Of a stretch of 64,000 nucleotides of DNA, positions 18,256 through 32,424 are shown piece by piece; positions within the stretch are counted from its first letter, which is position 1; each line of letters begins with the position of its first letter. This DNA is from Myxococcota bacterium (lineage in GTDB: Bacteria; Myxococcota_A; UBA796; UBA9615; JAKLKC01). The notes under the pieces were generated by a model. It was not told where the DNA came from. It did not search any database and worked only from the letters and a program-made list of their open reading frames with translations. A program made the position numbers and the translations under genes. The stretch covers positions 118,509 to 182,508 of the forward strand of contig JAKLKC010000004.1 in the NCBI GenBank assembly GCA_023150875.1, given 5' to 3'.

Positions 18256-20028
18256 CTAATCACTCCCACGGCCCGCGCCCGGGGGGGACGGAGGCGAGAG
18301 CAGGACGGCCTGGGCCTCCCCGGCCTCGATCTCCGCGGCGTCGAGGCCGGCGGCGAGCCGGGCGAGGAGATCCCCCGCCGGGGTCCCCGCGGTGAGCCGG
18401 GGAGGCGTCCCGTCCCGGATCGCCCCCCACCCGTCCAGCAGGACGTCCCTCTGCCAGGACGCCCGGTCCCCGGGCCCGGGGGCCTCGTCCACCACCGCCA
18501 CCTCCGGCCCACCGGGGGGCTCCACGACCAGCGTCGCCCGCCTCGGCCCCCGCTCCACCCGAAGGGCCCGGGGATCTCCGCTGGCGAGGGCCTCCTCCAC
18601 CACCTCCGCCAGCGCCGATGCCCGCATCCGGGCGGGATCCCCCTCCCCGATCTCCACCAGCGGCACTCCTCCGAGCGCCAGGGCCCAGCGATCGAGCCCC
18701 CCCGGCGTGGCGGGAGGCAGCGCCAGGGGAGCGAGGCGGAGGGGCGCTGGGGCGGCGCTGGGGGGGGGCGCACCCCCGATCCCGTCGCCTTCCCCCGCCC
18801 GGAGCAGCAGGACGACGGCCAGCGCGGCACCCCCGAGCCCCGCCGCCCCAGCGGCGGCTCCCCACCCCCGCCGGCGGCGGGATCCGCTCCCACCCCTCCT
18901 CCCCGCCGGGGGCTCCACGGAGCCCAGGGTGGGGGTCCGGTCCGCGTCCCTCCCGGGCGCCTGGGGGTGGGAGGGGGACGGCTCCTCCCGCCCCGTCGGG
19001 GGGACCTCGAGGGGGGCGGAGATCCGGGGGGCGAGGACCGCGGGCCCAGCGGCGGAGACGAGGGGGAGGCCGGCCACCGTGGGGGGAGGCTCCACGACGG
19101 CCCCCGGGTGGAGGGCGTCCAGCCAGGCGAGCAGGCCCGGACCGGCGGGGATCCGCTCCAGGGCACCCCGGAGCCCCTCGGCCAGGGCCCGAGCGGACGG
19201 GATCCGTTCCTCGGGGGTCCGGGTCAGGGCCCGGCGCAGGACCTCGGCCACCGGCCTCCCGATCCGCTCCATCTCCCTCAGGGCGCCCGCGGCCTCCACC
19301 CGATCGATGCGCCGGAGGGCCGACGCGATGTCGCCATCGTAGGGGAAGAGGGGCCGGAGGAGGGCCGCCTCCACCAGCACCGCGGCCAGGGCGAAGAGGT
19401 CGCTGCGGCCGTCCATGGGATCCCCCCGGACCTGCTCGGGGCTCATGTACCCCGGCGTGCCCTGGGCGAGGTCGTGGTCCACCCGCTGGAAGAGGTTCGA
19501 GGAGGCCTGGGCGATGCCGAAGTCGGCGACCTTCACCGTTCCGCTCCGGGACACCAGCAGGTTCCCCGGCTTGAGGTCCCGGTGCACCAGCCGGAGGGGC
19601 TGGCCGGCGTCGTCCACCGCCTCGTGGGCCCACGCCAGCCCCGCGCACACCTGGATCCCCATCTCGGCCACCGCGCGGGGAGGCGCGGGCCGGCCCTCGA
19701 TCCGGGCCCTCTGGAAGAGCTGGGAGAGGGACCAGCCGTCCACGAACTCCATGGCCAGGTAGTAGGTCCCCTCGACCTGGTCGAACTCGTACACCTCCAC
19801 GAGGTTGGGGTGGCGCAGGAACCCGCCCACCCGGGCCTCGTTGACGAACCCCAGCAGGCGATCGGGATCGGCGGCGACCTCGGGCAGGATCTGCTTGAGG
19901 GCCACGTCCTTGCGGAAGCCCATCGGCCCGCGGCGCACCGCCCGGTACACCTGCCCCATGGCACCGATCCCGGCGACCTCCCGCAGGACGTAGCGGCCGA
20001 AGGGCTGTGCGAGGTGCGGTCCTGCCAT
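18256..20028 (-). CDS. Eukaryotic-like Ser/Thr protein kinase with membrane anchor
   Basis: The 590-residue protein has an N-terminal Hanks-type kinase domain (about 12-290). The glycine loop is GIGAMGQVYRA, the catalytic lysine is Lys45 in VALKQI, the catalytic loop is HRDLKPGN (Asp151), then DFGIAQ (169-174) and GTPGYMSPEQ. A proline-rich linker leads to one transmembrane helix (about 389-409, preceded by Arg residues as stop-transfer). A ~180-residue extracytoplasmic domain of unknown fold follows. The domain layout is common in Myxococcota, where such kinases sense envelope signals. It sits between copZ (51 bases away) and fabH. The substrate and the ligand are unknown. Confidence 0.93.
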   Translation of the reverse strand: MAGPHLAQPFGRYVLREVAGIGAMGQVYRAVRRGPMGFRKDVALKQILPEVAADPDRLLGFVNEARVGGFLRHPNLVEVYEFDQVEGTYYLAMEFVDGWSLSQLFQRARIEGRPAPPRAVAEMGIQVCAGLAWAHEAVDDAGQPLRLVHRDLKPGNLLVSRSGTVKVADFGIAQASSNLFQRVDHDLAQGTPGYMSPEQVRGDPMDGRSDLFALAAVLVEAALLRPLFPYDGDIASALRRIDRVEAAGALREMERIGRPVAEVLRRALTRTPEERIPSARALAEGLRGALERIPAGPGLLAWLDALHPGAVVEPPPTVAGLPLVSAAGPAVLAPRISAPLEVPPTGREEPSPSHPQAPGRDADRTPTLGSVEPPAGRRGGSGSRRRRGWGAAAGAAGLGGAALAVVLLLRAGEGDGIGGAPPPSAAPAPLRLAPLALPPATPGGLDRWALALGGVPLVEIGEGDPARMRASALAEVVEEALASGDPRALRVERGPRRATLVVEPPGGPEVAVVDEAPGPGDRASWQRDVLLDGWGAIRDGTPPRLTAGTPAGDLLARLAAGLDAAEIEAGEAQAVLLSPPSPPGAGRGSD

Positions 20029-20086
20029 TCCCGTCCGAGCCCGCCCCCTTCGGCGCGCCGGGTGCTGGCGGCGGCGCCGTGGGGAG

Positions 20087-21094
20087 CTACCAGCGCACGA
20101 AGGCGCTCGCCCAGGTGAAGCCGGAGCCGAAGGCGGCGATCAGCACGCGGCTACCGTCCCGGATCCGACCCTGCTCCCGGGCCTCGTCCAGGGCGATGGG
20201 GATGGAGCCGGCGGTGGTGTTGCCGTACCGGTCGATGTTGTGCACCACCTTCTCGGGGTCGATGCCGATCCGCTGCGCCACCGCCTGGTTGATCCGCATG
20301 TTCGCCTGGTGGGGCACCAGCACGTCCACGTCGGCGACCCCCAGGCCGACGTCGGACAGGGCCTCGCCGATGACCTCGGGGAGGCGCTCCACGGCGTGCT
20401 TGAACACCGCCTTGCCGTTCATGCTGGGGTAGTGCCGCCCCTCGCCCAGCATCCCGGCGTGGAGGCGATCGGGGAAGATGCTGGACCCCGGCGCCTCGAT
20501 CCACAGCTCCCGGGCGTGCCGCCCGTCGCAGTGGAGGCGGAGGGTGAGGATCCCCCGCTGGGGATCGTCGGTGGGCCCGACGACGACCGCCCCCGCCCCG
20601 TCGCCGAAGAGCACCGCCACGTCCCGGCCCGAATCGGTGAAGTCCAGGCCGGTGGAGTGGACCTCGGCGCCCACCACCAGGACGCGCCGGGCCTGCCCGG
20701 TCCGCACGAAGGAGTCGGCGACCGCCAGGGCGTAGACGAAGCCGGTGCACTGGGTTCGGACGTCCATGGCCCCGATCCCCGGCAGGTCGAGCCTCTCCTG
20801 GAGGAAGGCGGATGTGCCGGGGAAGAAGTGGTCGGGGCTCAGGGTGGCCACCACGATGAAGTCGATCTCGTCCTTGCCCATGCCGGCGTCGGCGAGGGCC
20901 GCTCGGGAGGCCTGCTCCGCCAGGTAGGCGGTCCCCTCGCCCGGACCGCTGAAGCGGCGCTCCCGGATCCCCGTGCGCTGCTGGATCCACTCGTCGCTGG
21001 TGTCGAACCGTCGCGCCAGGTCGTCGTTGGTCACGACCCGCGGCGGAAGGAAACGTCCGGTCCCCAGGATCCGCGACCCCGCCACCTTCGCCAT
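20087..21094 (-). CDS. fabH: Beta-ketoacyl-ACP synthase III
   Basis: This enzyme starts type II fatty acid synthesis by condensing acetyl-CoA with malonyl-ACP. The 335-residue protein has the thiolase-fold triad: Cys116 in DVRTQCTGFVYAL, His in VPHQANMRIN, and Asn in GNTTAGSIPIAL. The N-terminal ILGTGRFLPPRVVTNDDL and DTSDEWIQQRTGIRERR are family hallmarks. It lies alone, apart from other fab genes, downstream of gyrB on the same strand and separated from it by a cluster of hairpins. Confidence 0.95.
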   Translation of the reverse strand: MAKVAGSRILGTGRFLPPRVVTNDDLARRFDTSDEWIQQRTGIRERRFSGPGEGTAYLAEQASRAALADAGMGKDEIDFIVVATLSPDHFFPGTSAFLQERLDLPGIGAMDVRTQCTGFVYALAVADSFVRTGQARRVLVVGAEVHSTGLDFTDSGRDVAVLFGDGAGAVVVGPTDDPQRGILTLRLHCDGRHARELWIEAPGSSIFPDRLHAGMLGEGRHYPSMNGKAVFKHAVERLPEVIGEALSDVGLGVADVDVLVPHQANMRINQAVAQRIGIDPEKVVHNIDRYGNTTAGSIPIALDEAREQGRIRDGSRVLIAAFGSGFTWASAFVRW

Positions 21095-21183
21095 GGACGA
21101 TCCTCCGCTCCGCCCGGGCGATCCGCGCCCGGGGACGTCGCTCGATTCAGGATACCGGACCGCCGTAGGCGCCGGGCGCCTTT

Positions 21184-26592
<5,409 letters not shown>

Positions 26593-27912
26593 TCACGAGC
26601 GCAGGTTCCGCTCCAGGGACTCGATCCTTCCCCGGAGGTCGGCGTCCGAGGCCGCAGCCTCCTCGATCTTGCTCACCGAGTGGATCACCGTCGAGTGGTC
26701 CCTCCCGCCGAAGCGGCTGCCGATCTCCGGGTAGGAGTGCCGGGTGTGCTTGCGGCAGAGGTACATGGCGATCTGCCGGGGCAGGGTCAGGACCTTGGTC
26801 CGCTTGCCGCTCTTGAGGTCCTGCACCTTCAGGTTGAAGAAGCGGGCCACCACCTCCTGGATGCGCTCTACGGAGGGGGGGCCCTCGTCGGAGCGGTCCC
26901 CCCCCAGATCCCCCAGCACCCTCCGGGCGAAGGCGAGGCTGATGGGCTCGCCGTAGAACGACGAGAAGGCCACGAGGTTGGTCAGCGTCCCCTCGAGCTT
27001 GCGCACGTTGGAGCTGACGTTCGAGGCGATGAAGATCGCGACGTCGTCGGGAAGGCGGACCTGCTCGGCGTCGGCCTTGCGCTTGAGGATCGCCACCCGG
27101 GTCTCGAGCTCGGGGGGCTGGATGTCGGCGACCAGCCCCCACTCGAAGCGGGTCCGGAGCCTCTCTTCGATCCCCAGCTCTCGCGGGTACTTGTCGCTGC
27201 TGACGGCGATCTGGCGCCCCGCGCCGTGCAGGGCGTTGAACGTGTGGAAGAACTCCTCCAGGGTGCTGCGCTTGCCCTCCAGGAACTGGATGTCGTCGAC
27301 GAGGAGCACCTCGCAGCGCTGGCGGTACTTCTCGCGGAACTCCGCCATCCGCTCGTAGCGCAGCGAGTTGATCATCTCGTTCATGAACTCTTCGGCGGAG
27401 AGGTACACCACCCGGGTCCTCGGCTGGCGCTGCCGGATGCGGTTGCCGATGGCATTGAGGAGGTGGGTCTTGCCGAGTCCCACCCCGCCGAAGAGGAACA
27501 GCGGGTTGTAGTTGCGCGCCGGGGCCTCCGCGACGTTCAGGGCAGCGGCCTGGGCGAACTGGTTCGAGGAGCCGACGACGAAGTTCTCGAACGTCTGGGA
27601 AGGGCTGAGCCGGAAGTGCCCGGGGAGCTCCCCCCCCTCATCGGTGGAGGTGTCCTCGGAGCCCGAGACCGCGTCGGCGTCGGCGACGAAGCGGAGTCCC
27701 AGGCGGCGTCCCATCACCCGTTCGACCTCGTCCTCGATGGCTCCGCGGTAGTTGTCGGTGATCCAGTCGCTGTAGTACCGGTTGGGGACCGACAGGACGA
27801 GGAAGTCCCCCTCGACGCCGCGGCACTCGAGCTTCTGGAACCAGGTCTCGAAGACCTGCGGCCCGAGCGCGCGCTCGACAGCGGTCAGGACGTTCTGCCA
27901 GGCCGTCTGCAT
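26593..27912 (-). CDS. dnaA: Chromosomal replication initiator DnaA
   Basis: DnaA binds oriC and opens it. The 439-residue protein has domain I (AWQNVLTAVERALGPQVFETW), a short linker (about 80-105), the AAA+ domain with Walker A FGGVGLGKTHLLNA (141-154) and Walker B VLLVDDIQFLEGK, and domain IV with the DnaA signature CRKHTRHSYPEIGSRFGGRD followed by HSTVIHS. ATG at 27912 gives the standard length and has GAGG 6 nt upstream; the open frame extends to 28275 but without conserved sequence. It is divergent from rpmH. Confidence 0.97.
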   Translation of the reverse strand: MQTAWQNVLTAVERALGPQVFETWFQKLECRGVEGDFLVLSVPNRYYSDWITDNYRGAIEDEVERVMGRRLGLRFVADADAVSGSEDTSTDEGGELPGHFRLSPSQTFENFVVGSSNQFAQAAALNVAEAPARNYNPLFLFGGVGLGKTHLLNAIGNRIRQRQPRTRVVYLSAEEFMNEMINSLRYERMAEFREKYRQRCEVLLVDDIQFLEGKRSTLEEFFHTFNALHGAGRQIAVSSDKYPRELGIEERLRTRFEWGLVADIQPPELETRVAILKRKADAEQVRLPDDVAIFIASNVSSNVRKLEGTLTNLVAFSSFYGEPISLAFARRVLGDLGGDRSDEGPPSVERIQEVVARFFNLKVQDLKSGKRTKVLTLPRQIAMYLCRKHTRHSYPEIGSRFGGRDHSTVIHSVSKIEEAAASDADLRGRIESLERNLRS

Positions 27913-28273
27913 GCCGACCTCGGACGTTGGCGTACCGTGCACGGAACCGCGCGCGGGGCCGGATCTCGGGACCCCTCCAGCGTGATCGAGTCCGATCCCG
28001 GCGCGGGAGGCCGGGTGGATGGGGGCGACCCGACGGGACGCGGGGAGCCGAGCGTAGCAAGAGGCTCCCCCGGGAGGCAAGGGAGGCGGAAGGGACCCGC
28101 GTACTTCCCCGGCCGAACCGGAACGGGACGGCCCGAGGCGCATTTGACAGGGGAGTGGGCGCCCCCTATATTCCCCCGGCTTTTTTTCGTTCCTACCCCG
28201 CCGCCGCCGCCGCCCCGCGGTCCGCGGCGTCGATCCCGGATCCCCGCGGGTCCCCCTCCGAGCGGAGCCCACC
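27913..28273. other. dnaA-rpmH divergent intergenic region
   Basis: The 361-base gap separates the leftward replication genes from the rightward rpmH series and marks the strand switch. It holds the rpmH promoter (28144-28172). A weak minus-strand promoter-like pair for dnaA (TTGCCT, 18 nt, TACGCT) lies around 28050-28080. A 7-bp inverted repeat GGGAGCC/GGCTCCC is at about 28044-28070. No DnaA box or RNA gene was recognised. Confidence 0.5.
28144..28172 (+). promoter_or_regulatory. rpmH operon promoter
   Basis: TTGACA (28144-28149) and TATATT (28167-28172) are separated by 17 nt. It is the closest match to sigma70 consensus in the window and lies about 100 bases before rpmH. Confidence 0.8.
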
Positions 28274-28429
28274 ATGAAGCGGACCTTTCAGCCCCACAAC
28301 ACCTCCCGGAAGCGGACCCACGGCTTCCTGGTGCGGATGAGCACCAAGGACGGGCAGAAGACCATCAACCGTCGTCGGTCCAAGGGGCGCAAGCGCCTCG
28401 CGCCCACCGCCTACGACAAGAAGAGCTGA
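28274..28429 (+). CDS. rpmH: 50S ribosomal protein L34
   Basis: The 51-residue basic protein starts [19 protein letters not shown] and contains the [20 protein letters not shown] core, typical of L34 of the large subunit. It is the first gene of the rpmH-rnpA-yidD-yidC-jag series. Gene context beside dnaA is conserved across bacteria. The C-terminus ([10 protein letters not shown]) is slightly longer than in E. coli. Confidence 0.97.
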   Translation: MKRTFQPHNTSRKRTHGFLVRMSTKDGQKTINRRRSKGRKRLAPTAYDKKS

Positions 28430-28439
28430 GACCCGGCCC

Positions 28440-28880
28440 GTGCCTCCCCGCGGCGGAGGGAGGCCCGACCAGGCGCTGCCCAAGTCCCGGAGGGTCCTGC
28501 GCTCGCCGGAGTTCGAGGCCATGAAGCGCCGCGGGCGCCGGTTCCGGACCGCCCACTTCGCCGTGGTCTACAGTCCCCTCCCCGAAGCTGCCGAGTCCAG
28601 GCTCGGGCTGGTGGTGGGGCGCCGGACCGGCAACGCCGTCGCCCGCAACCGGGTCAAGCGCAGGATCCGGGAGTTCTTTCGGACCCGTCGCCCCGAGCTG
28701 GCCCGGCCCTGGGTGTGGGTGGTGATCGCGCGGGAAGGGGCGGCCGAGCTCACCGCGCACGAGACGGCGGCGGAACTCCAGGGGGTCCTGGAACACCTCC
28801 AGCGCGCCCCGGTCGCGGGAGGGAGCCGCAAGCCCGGGGGGAAGGAAGAAGACGAGGCCGCGGGGCCGACCCCGAGATGA
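28440..28880 (+). CDS. rnpA: Ribonuclease P protein component
   Basis: The small basic protein helps RNase P RNA mature tRNA 5' ends. The signature [13 protein letters not shown] is present in the middle, preceded by [16 protein letters not shown]. The N-terminal [21 protein letters not shown] is typical. The 146-residue length is longer than usual because of a C-terminal Gly/Lys/Glu-rich tail. A GTG at 28440, 10 bases after rpmH, is the likely start. The stop overlaps the yidD ATG (ATGA). Confidence 0.93.
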   Translation: MPPRGGGRPDQALPKSRRVLRSPEFEAMKRRGRRFRTAHFAVVYSPLPEAAESRLGLVVGRRTGNAVARNRVKRRIREFFRTRRPELARPWVWVVIAREGAAELTAHETAAELQGVLEHLQRAPVAGGSRKPGGKEEDEAAGPTPR

Positions 28881-29113
28881 AGTGGCTGGCGCTGAGGTTC
28901 ATCCGCTTCTACCAGAGGGCGATCTCGCCCCTGCTGCCGCCGGCGTGCCGGTTCCTGCCCACCTGCTCCGAATATGCGGCCGAGGCGATCGAGAGGTTTG
29001 GCCCCCTGCGGGGTGGCTGGCTCGCCATCAAGCGCCTCGGCCGTTGCCATCCCTTCCATCCGGGCGGACACGACCCCGTCCCCCGATCCGCCGGGCGGAT
29101 CGACGAACCCTGA
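28877..29113 (+). CDS. yidD: Membrane protein insertion efficiency factor YidD
   Basis: The 78-residue protein has the family blocks [35 protein letters not shown] and [15 protein letters not shown], including three conserved cysteines. YidD assists YidC-dependent insertion and associates with the inner membrane through an amphipathic helix at its N-terminus. Translation is coupled to rnpA and the gene lies 99 bases before yidC. No gene was found in those 99 bases. Confidence 0.95.
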   Translation: MKWLALRFIRFYQRAISPLLPPACRFLPTCSEYAAEAIERFGPLRGGWLAIKRLGRCHPFHPGGHDPVPRSAGRIDEP

Positions 29114-29212
29114 GTGCCATGCCCACAGCGCCCCACAGATCCCCGCGCCGGCCTCCCCGCGGTGCCGCCACCCAGGCGGCGGGCGGTCCCCGAGGGATGA
29201 CCCGAGCGGCCC

Positions 29213-30934
29213 ATGGATAGCGAGAAGCGCCTCCTCGTCGCCATCGTCCTCAGCTTGGGGATCTACCTGCTGTTCCAGGCGCTCCTGCCGCCGCCACCCC
29301 CCCCCGAGGTGGGACCGGCGCCTCCACCCCCGACCGCCCCCGTCGAGTCCGAGGCCCCGCCGCCGGCCCCGGCGACGCCTCCCGCCGAGGGCGTGGAGGC
29401 CCTCCCTGCCGCGGAGCGTCTCACCACCGCGGTGGACGGACCGGGGTGGAAGGCGGAGTTCACCAACGTGGGGGCCGGCCCGGTGGACTGGACCCTCACC
29501 GAGTACGAGAAGCCGGTCGCCGGCCACTGGATCTTCGGCTGGATCTTCGACTGCGTCCGCGGGGACTGCGGGCCGTCCCCCCTCGCGTGCGGGGACCTCG
29601 GGCCCATCGACCTGGTCCTGAGGGAGGGGGGGAGCGCCGTGCGCTCCTGGTTCACCGCCTCCGCCGCCCCCCCGTTCCTGCCGGGCCCCGAGGAGGTCGT
29701 CGGCGCGCCGGACTCCGGCCTCATCACCTACCGCCGGTCCGAGGGGCCCCTCTGGGTCACCACCCGGTGGCGGTTGCCCGAGGGGGGCTCCGAGAGGGAG
29801 GGGTCCTACCTCGTGGAGTACGAGGTCAACGTCGAGAACAAGTCCGCCTCGGCGGTCCCCATCGAGCCTCGCTTCGCCGTGGTGGACCAGATCCCCCCCG
29901 AGACGGGGGGCCAGTATGACATCGTTCGGCATGTGTCTGCATATGTCGGTGGCGGAGTGGAGACGTGGAAGCCGGGGAAGCTCGATGACAAGGGGACGGT
30001 GTCCGAGGCGGGTCCGGTGCAGTGGGGCGGCCTGGGGGACAACTATTTCCTGAGCGTCCTGGTCCCTCCCCCCGACGCCGCCCCCCTGGCCTTCCAGGCC
30101 GGCGCAATTCCCCGGGCGGGCCGCGACGGCGTCGAGGAGTTCAACGAGTACTACGGAGCGCTCCAGTACCCCACCGCGACCCTCGCCCCGGGGCAGGCGA
30201 TGACCTGGAAGCACGGGCTCTTCATGGGGCCCAAGCAACTGGACGTCCTCGAGGCGGCGGGACCCTACCTGGGCGAGGCGGTGGACTTCGGGTGGTTCGG
30301 CGCCATCGCCCGTCCCCTGCTCTGGCTGCTGGGGGCGCTGTACGGCCTGGTGGGGAGTTGGGGCGTCGCCATCATCCTGCTCACGGTGCTGGTGAAGCTG
30401 GCGGTCTTCCCCCTGGATCAGCGCTCCTACAAGAGCATGAAGGAGATGCAGATCCTCCAGCCGAAGATCAACGAGCTGCGGGAGAAGTACAAGGACGAGC
30501 GCGAGAAGCTGAACCTGGAGATCCTCCAGCTCTACCGGGAACACAAGGTGAACCCCCTGGGCGGCTGCTTGCCCATCCTGATCCAGATGCCCATCTGGTT
30601 CGCCCTGTATCGGGTCCTCTGGAACAGCATCGAGCTGTACAACAGCCGCTTCCTGTATTTCTGCGACCTGACGCAGCGGGACCCCATCGCCGTGCTCCCC
30701 CTGCTGCTGACGGGAGCGATGTTCCTCCAGCAAAAGATGAGTCCGCAGCCCCAGGACCCCAGTCAGGCGGCGGTGATGCGCTGGATGCCCATCTTCTTCG
30801 GGGTGTTGATGTTCACCATGCCCGCCGGGCTGGTGCTGTACATCTTCGTGAGCACGCTGCTGCGGATGGGTCAGCAGTATCTGGTCAACCGCGGCGGAGG
30901 CCAGCCGGCCGCGCCCGCCCAGGCGGCGGGATAG
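29213..30934 (+). CDS. yidC: Membrane protein insertase YidC
   Basis: YidC inserts and folds inner-membrane proteins, alone or with SecYEG. The 573-residue protein is of the long Gram-negative type: TM1 (about 6-24), a proline-rich stretch, a large periplasmic beta-sandwich domain (about 60-345), then five C-terminal helices. The conserved insertase block KVNPLGGCLPILIQMPIWFA and the cytoplasmic coiled coil ILQPKINELREKYKDEREK are visible. In the second TM helix, VLVKLAVFPLD carries Lys where E. coli has the hydrophilic-groove Arg366. The tail is short and Ala/Pro-rich. The large periplasmic domain indicates a cell with an outer membrane. Confidence 0.96.
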   Translation: MDSEKRLLVAIVLSLGIYLLFQALLPPPPPPEVGPAPPPPTAPVESEAPPPAPATPPAEGVEALPAAERLTTAVDGPGWKAEFTNVGAGPVDWTLTEYEKPVAGHWIFGWIFDCVRGDCGPSPLACGDLGPIDLVLREGGSAVRSWFTASAAPPFLPGPEEVVGAPDSGLITYRRSEGPLWVTTRWRLPEGGSEREGSYLVEYEVNVENKSASAVPIEPRFAVVDQIPPETGGQYDIVRHVSAYVGGGVETWKPGKLDDKGTVSEAGPVQWGGLGDNYFLSVLVPPPDAAPLAFQAGAIPRAGRDGVEEFNEYYGALQYPTATLAPGQAMTWKHGLFMGPKQLDVLEAAGPYLGEAVDFGWFGAIARPLLWLLGALYGLVGSWGVAIILLTVLVKLAVFPLDQRSYKSMKEMQILQPKINELREKYKDEREKLNLEILQLYREHKVNPLGGCLPILIQMPIWFALYRVLWNSIELYNSRFLYFCDLTQRDPIAVLPLLLTGAMFLQQKMSPQPQDPSQAAVMRWMPIFFGVLMFTMPAGLVLYIFVSTLLRMGQQYLVNRGGGQPAAPAQAAG

Positions 30935-30991
30935 AGGGCGGAGTGGCCCGGCGGCGCGCCGGGGGACGGCCGCGAAGCCCAGGAGGTGAGC

Positions 30992-31627
30992 GTGACGGAC
31001 AAGGACTTCGTCGAGGTGGAGGGCGTCACCCTCGAGGAGGCGCTCCGGGAGGCGTGCCGATCCCTCGGGGCGGAGCGTCACGAGGTGGAGTATCGGCTGG
31101 ACCGGGATCACTTCCGGTCCGGTGCCGCGTCGGTTCGGCTGCAGGTCCGGCTCAAGGATCCGAAGCAGGTCGAGGCGCTCCGGTTCGGGAGGACCTTCGT
31201 GGAGGGGGTCCTGAGCCGCGCCGGGATCGAGGGCGAGGTGGACACCCGGATCGCCGACGGGACCCTCCAGGTCGGCATCCGGTCCCAGGAGGACGGCAGC
31301 CTGCTGATCGGGAGGGACGGACGCACGCTGGAGGCCCTCCAGTACCTGGTGTCCCGGGCCGCCAGCCGCGTGGACCCCGAGATGAGGGTGAGCGTGGACG
31401 TGGAGGACTACCGCGGGCGCCGGGAGGAGGCCCTGCGGGAGCGCGCCCAGGATGCCATCGACGAGGCCCGGCGCTTCCGCAAGACCGTGACCCTGGGCCC
31501 CCTGAACTCCTACGAGCGGCGCATCGTGCACCTGGAGGTGACCCGCGCTTCGGGGGTGGAGTCCCGGAGCGTGGGGGAGGGCCAGCTCAAGCGCCTCCAG
31601 ATCTACCCCGCCTCGGAGGGCCGGTAG
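30992..31627 (+). CDS. jag: Jag (KhpB-type) RNA-binding protein
   Basis: The 211-residue protein has the three Jag parts. The Jag-N domain is VEVEGVTLEEALREACRSLG. The KH-II domain has the loop LLIGRDGRTLEALQYLVSR. The R3H domain runs from RRFRKTVTLGPLNSYERRI to the end. Jag binds RNA and acts in envelope and division control in other bacteria. I choose GTG 30992 because an AGGAGG site ends 5 nt before it; GTG 30986 overlaps that site and is less likely. The gene sits between yidC and rsmG. The usual neighbours mnmE and mnmG are missing here. Confidence 0.92.
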   Translation: MTDKDFVEVEGVTLEEALREACRSLGAERHEVEYRLDRDHFRSGAASVRLQVRLKDPKQVEALRFGRTFVEGVLSRAGIEGEVDTRIADGTLQVGIRSQEDGSLLIGRDGRTLEALQYLVSRAASRVDPEMRVSVDVEDYRGRREEALRERAQDAIDEARRFRKTVTLGPLNSYERRIVHLEVTRASGVESRSVGEGQLKRLQIYPASEGR

Positions 31628-31643
31628 TCCCCCTTGGGAGGAC

Positions 31644-31657
31644 GTTCCACGGGGAAC
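31644..31657. promoter_or_regulatory. parS: parS-like site (one mismatch)
   Basis: GTTCCACGGGGAAC differs at one base from the perfect palindrome 69 bases downstream. It lies 17 bases after the jag stop and upstream of rsmG-parA-parB. It is a probable ParB-binding site. Confidence 0.75.
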
Positions 31658-31712
31658 ATCGCCGGCGCAGGTCCGGCCCGCCCGCGGCGGCCCGCCCCCC
31701 CCACCCCGGAAG

Positions 31713-31726
31713 GTTCCACGTGGAAC
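31713..31726. promoter_or_regulatory. parS: parS site overlapping the rsmG start codon
   Basis: GTTCCACGTGGAAC is a perfect 14-bp palindrome identical to the parS consensus reported for Myxococcus and close to that of most bacteria. Its centre contains the GTG (31720) proposed as the rsmG start. Confidence 0.9.
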
Positions 31727-32367
31727 CCTCGGTCCCCCCGGATCCCCACGTCGTAGCCGCGTCCGCCTGGTCATCGGCCCGGGAGATCGGAGTCCTGCCT
31801 TCCCTCCCCGACGCCGAGACCCGGCTCACCGAGTACGTGCGTCTCATGATGCTCTGGCAGACCCGGGTCAACCTGACGGGATGGCGCACCGAGGGGGCCC
31901 TGGTGGATGGCCTCGTCGGCGCGCTCGCCCTGGCCCGCCTCCTCCCCCCCGGCGCCGCGGTGGTGGCGGACCTCGGCAGCGGCAACGGCGTCCCGGCCCT
32001 GCCCTGCTCCCTGGTCCGACCGGACCTGCGCTGGCGGCTGGTGGAGCCCCGCCGGACGCGAGCCGCCTTCCTCCTCGACGTCGTCCGGGCCTGGGGCCGC
32101 GCTGGCCCCATCGAGGTCTGCGTCGCCGCCGCGGAGCAACTCCCCCTCACCCTGCGCCGGGACGTCGTCGGGGTCACCTCCCGGGGCCTGTGGCCCGTCC
32201 CCAAGCTCCTGGCCCGGTCCGCCACACTCTTCCCCTCCCTCCGGTGGGCCGTCGCCTACCCCACGGGCGTGCCCCCGCTCCCCGGGCGATGGTCGGAGGC
32301 CGAGCGCCTGGACTACCGGACTCCGGGGGGAGCGCCCGGAACCGTCGCCCGATACGAATTGCCTTGA
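31720..32367 (+). CDS. rsmG: 16S rRNA (guanine-N7) methyltransferase RsmG
   Basis: RsmG methylates N7 of a guanine in the 530 loop of 16S rRNA using SAM. The 215-residue protein has the family opening LTEYVRLMMLWQTRVNLTG and a SAM-binding motif VVADLGSGNGVPALPCSLV (in place of the usual GAGFPGIPLA), then the acidic VEPRRTRAAFLLDVVR. GTG 31720 has GGAAGG 6 nt upstream and lies inside a parS palindrome; GTG 31750 is an alternative. The TGA stop lies within the parA promoter. Position between jag and parA is conserved in many genomes. Divergence in motif I lowers certainty slightly. Confidence 0.85.
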   Translation: MEPSVPPDPHVVAASAWSSAREIGVLPSLPDAETRLTEYVRLMMLWQTRVNLTGWRTEGALVDGLVGALALARLLPPGAAVVADLGSGNGVPALPCSLVRPDLRWRLVEPRRTRAAFLLDVVRAWGRAGPIEVCVAAAEQLPLTLRRDVVGVTSRGLWPVPKLLARSATLFPSLRWAVAYPTGVPPLPGRWSEAERLDYRTPGGAPGTVARYELP

Positions 32368-32392
32368 ACTGACCTCCACCCTCCCCTATCCT
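32364..32392 (+). promoter_or_regulatory. parA promoter, -35 contains rsmG stop codon
   Basis: TTGAAC (32364-32369) and TATCCT (32387-32392) are spaced by 17 nt. The TGA at 32365-32367 is the rsmG stop. A start of transcription near 32399 would leave a leader of about 25 bases before parA. Confidence 0.65.
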
Positions 32393-32424
32393 GGCCGCCT
32401 CCTCCGCGCGGCCACCGGCTTCCC

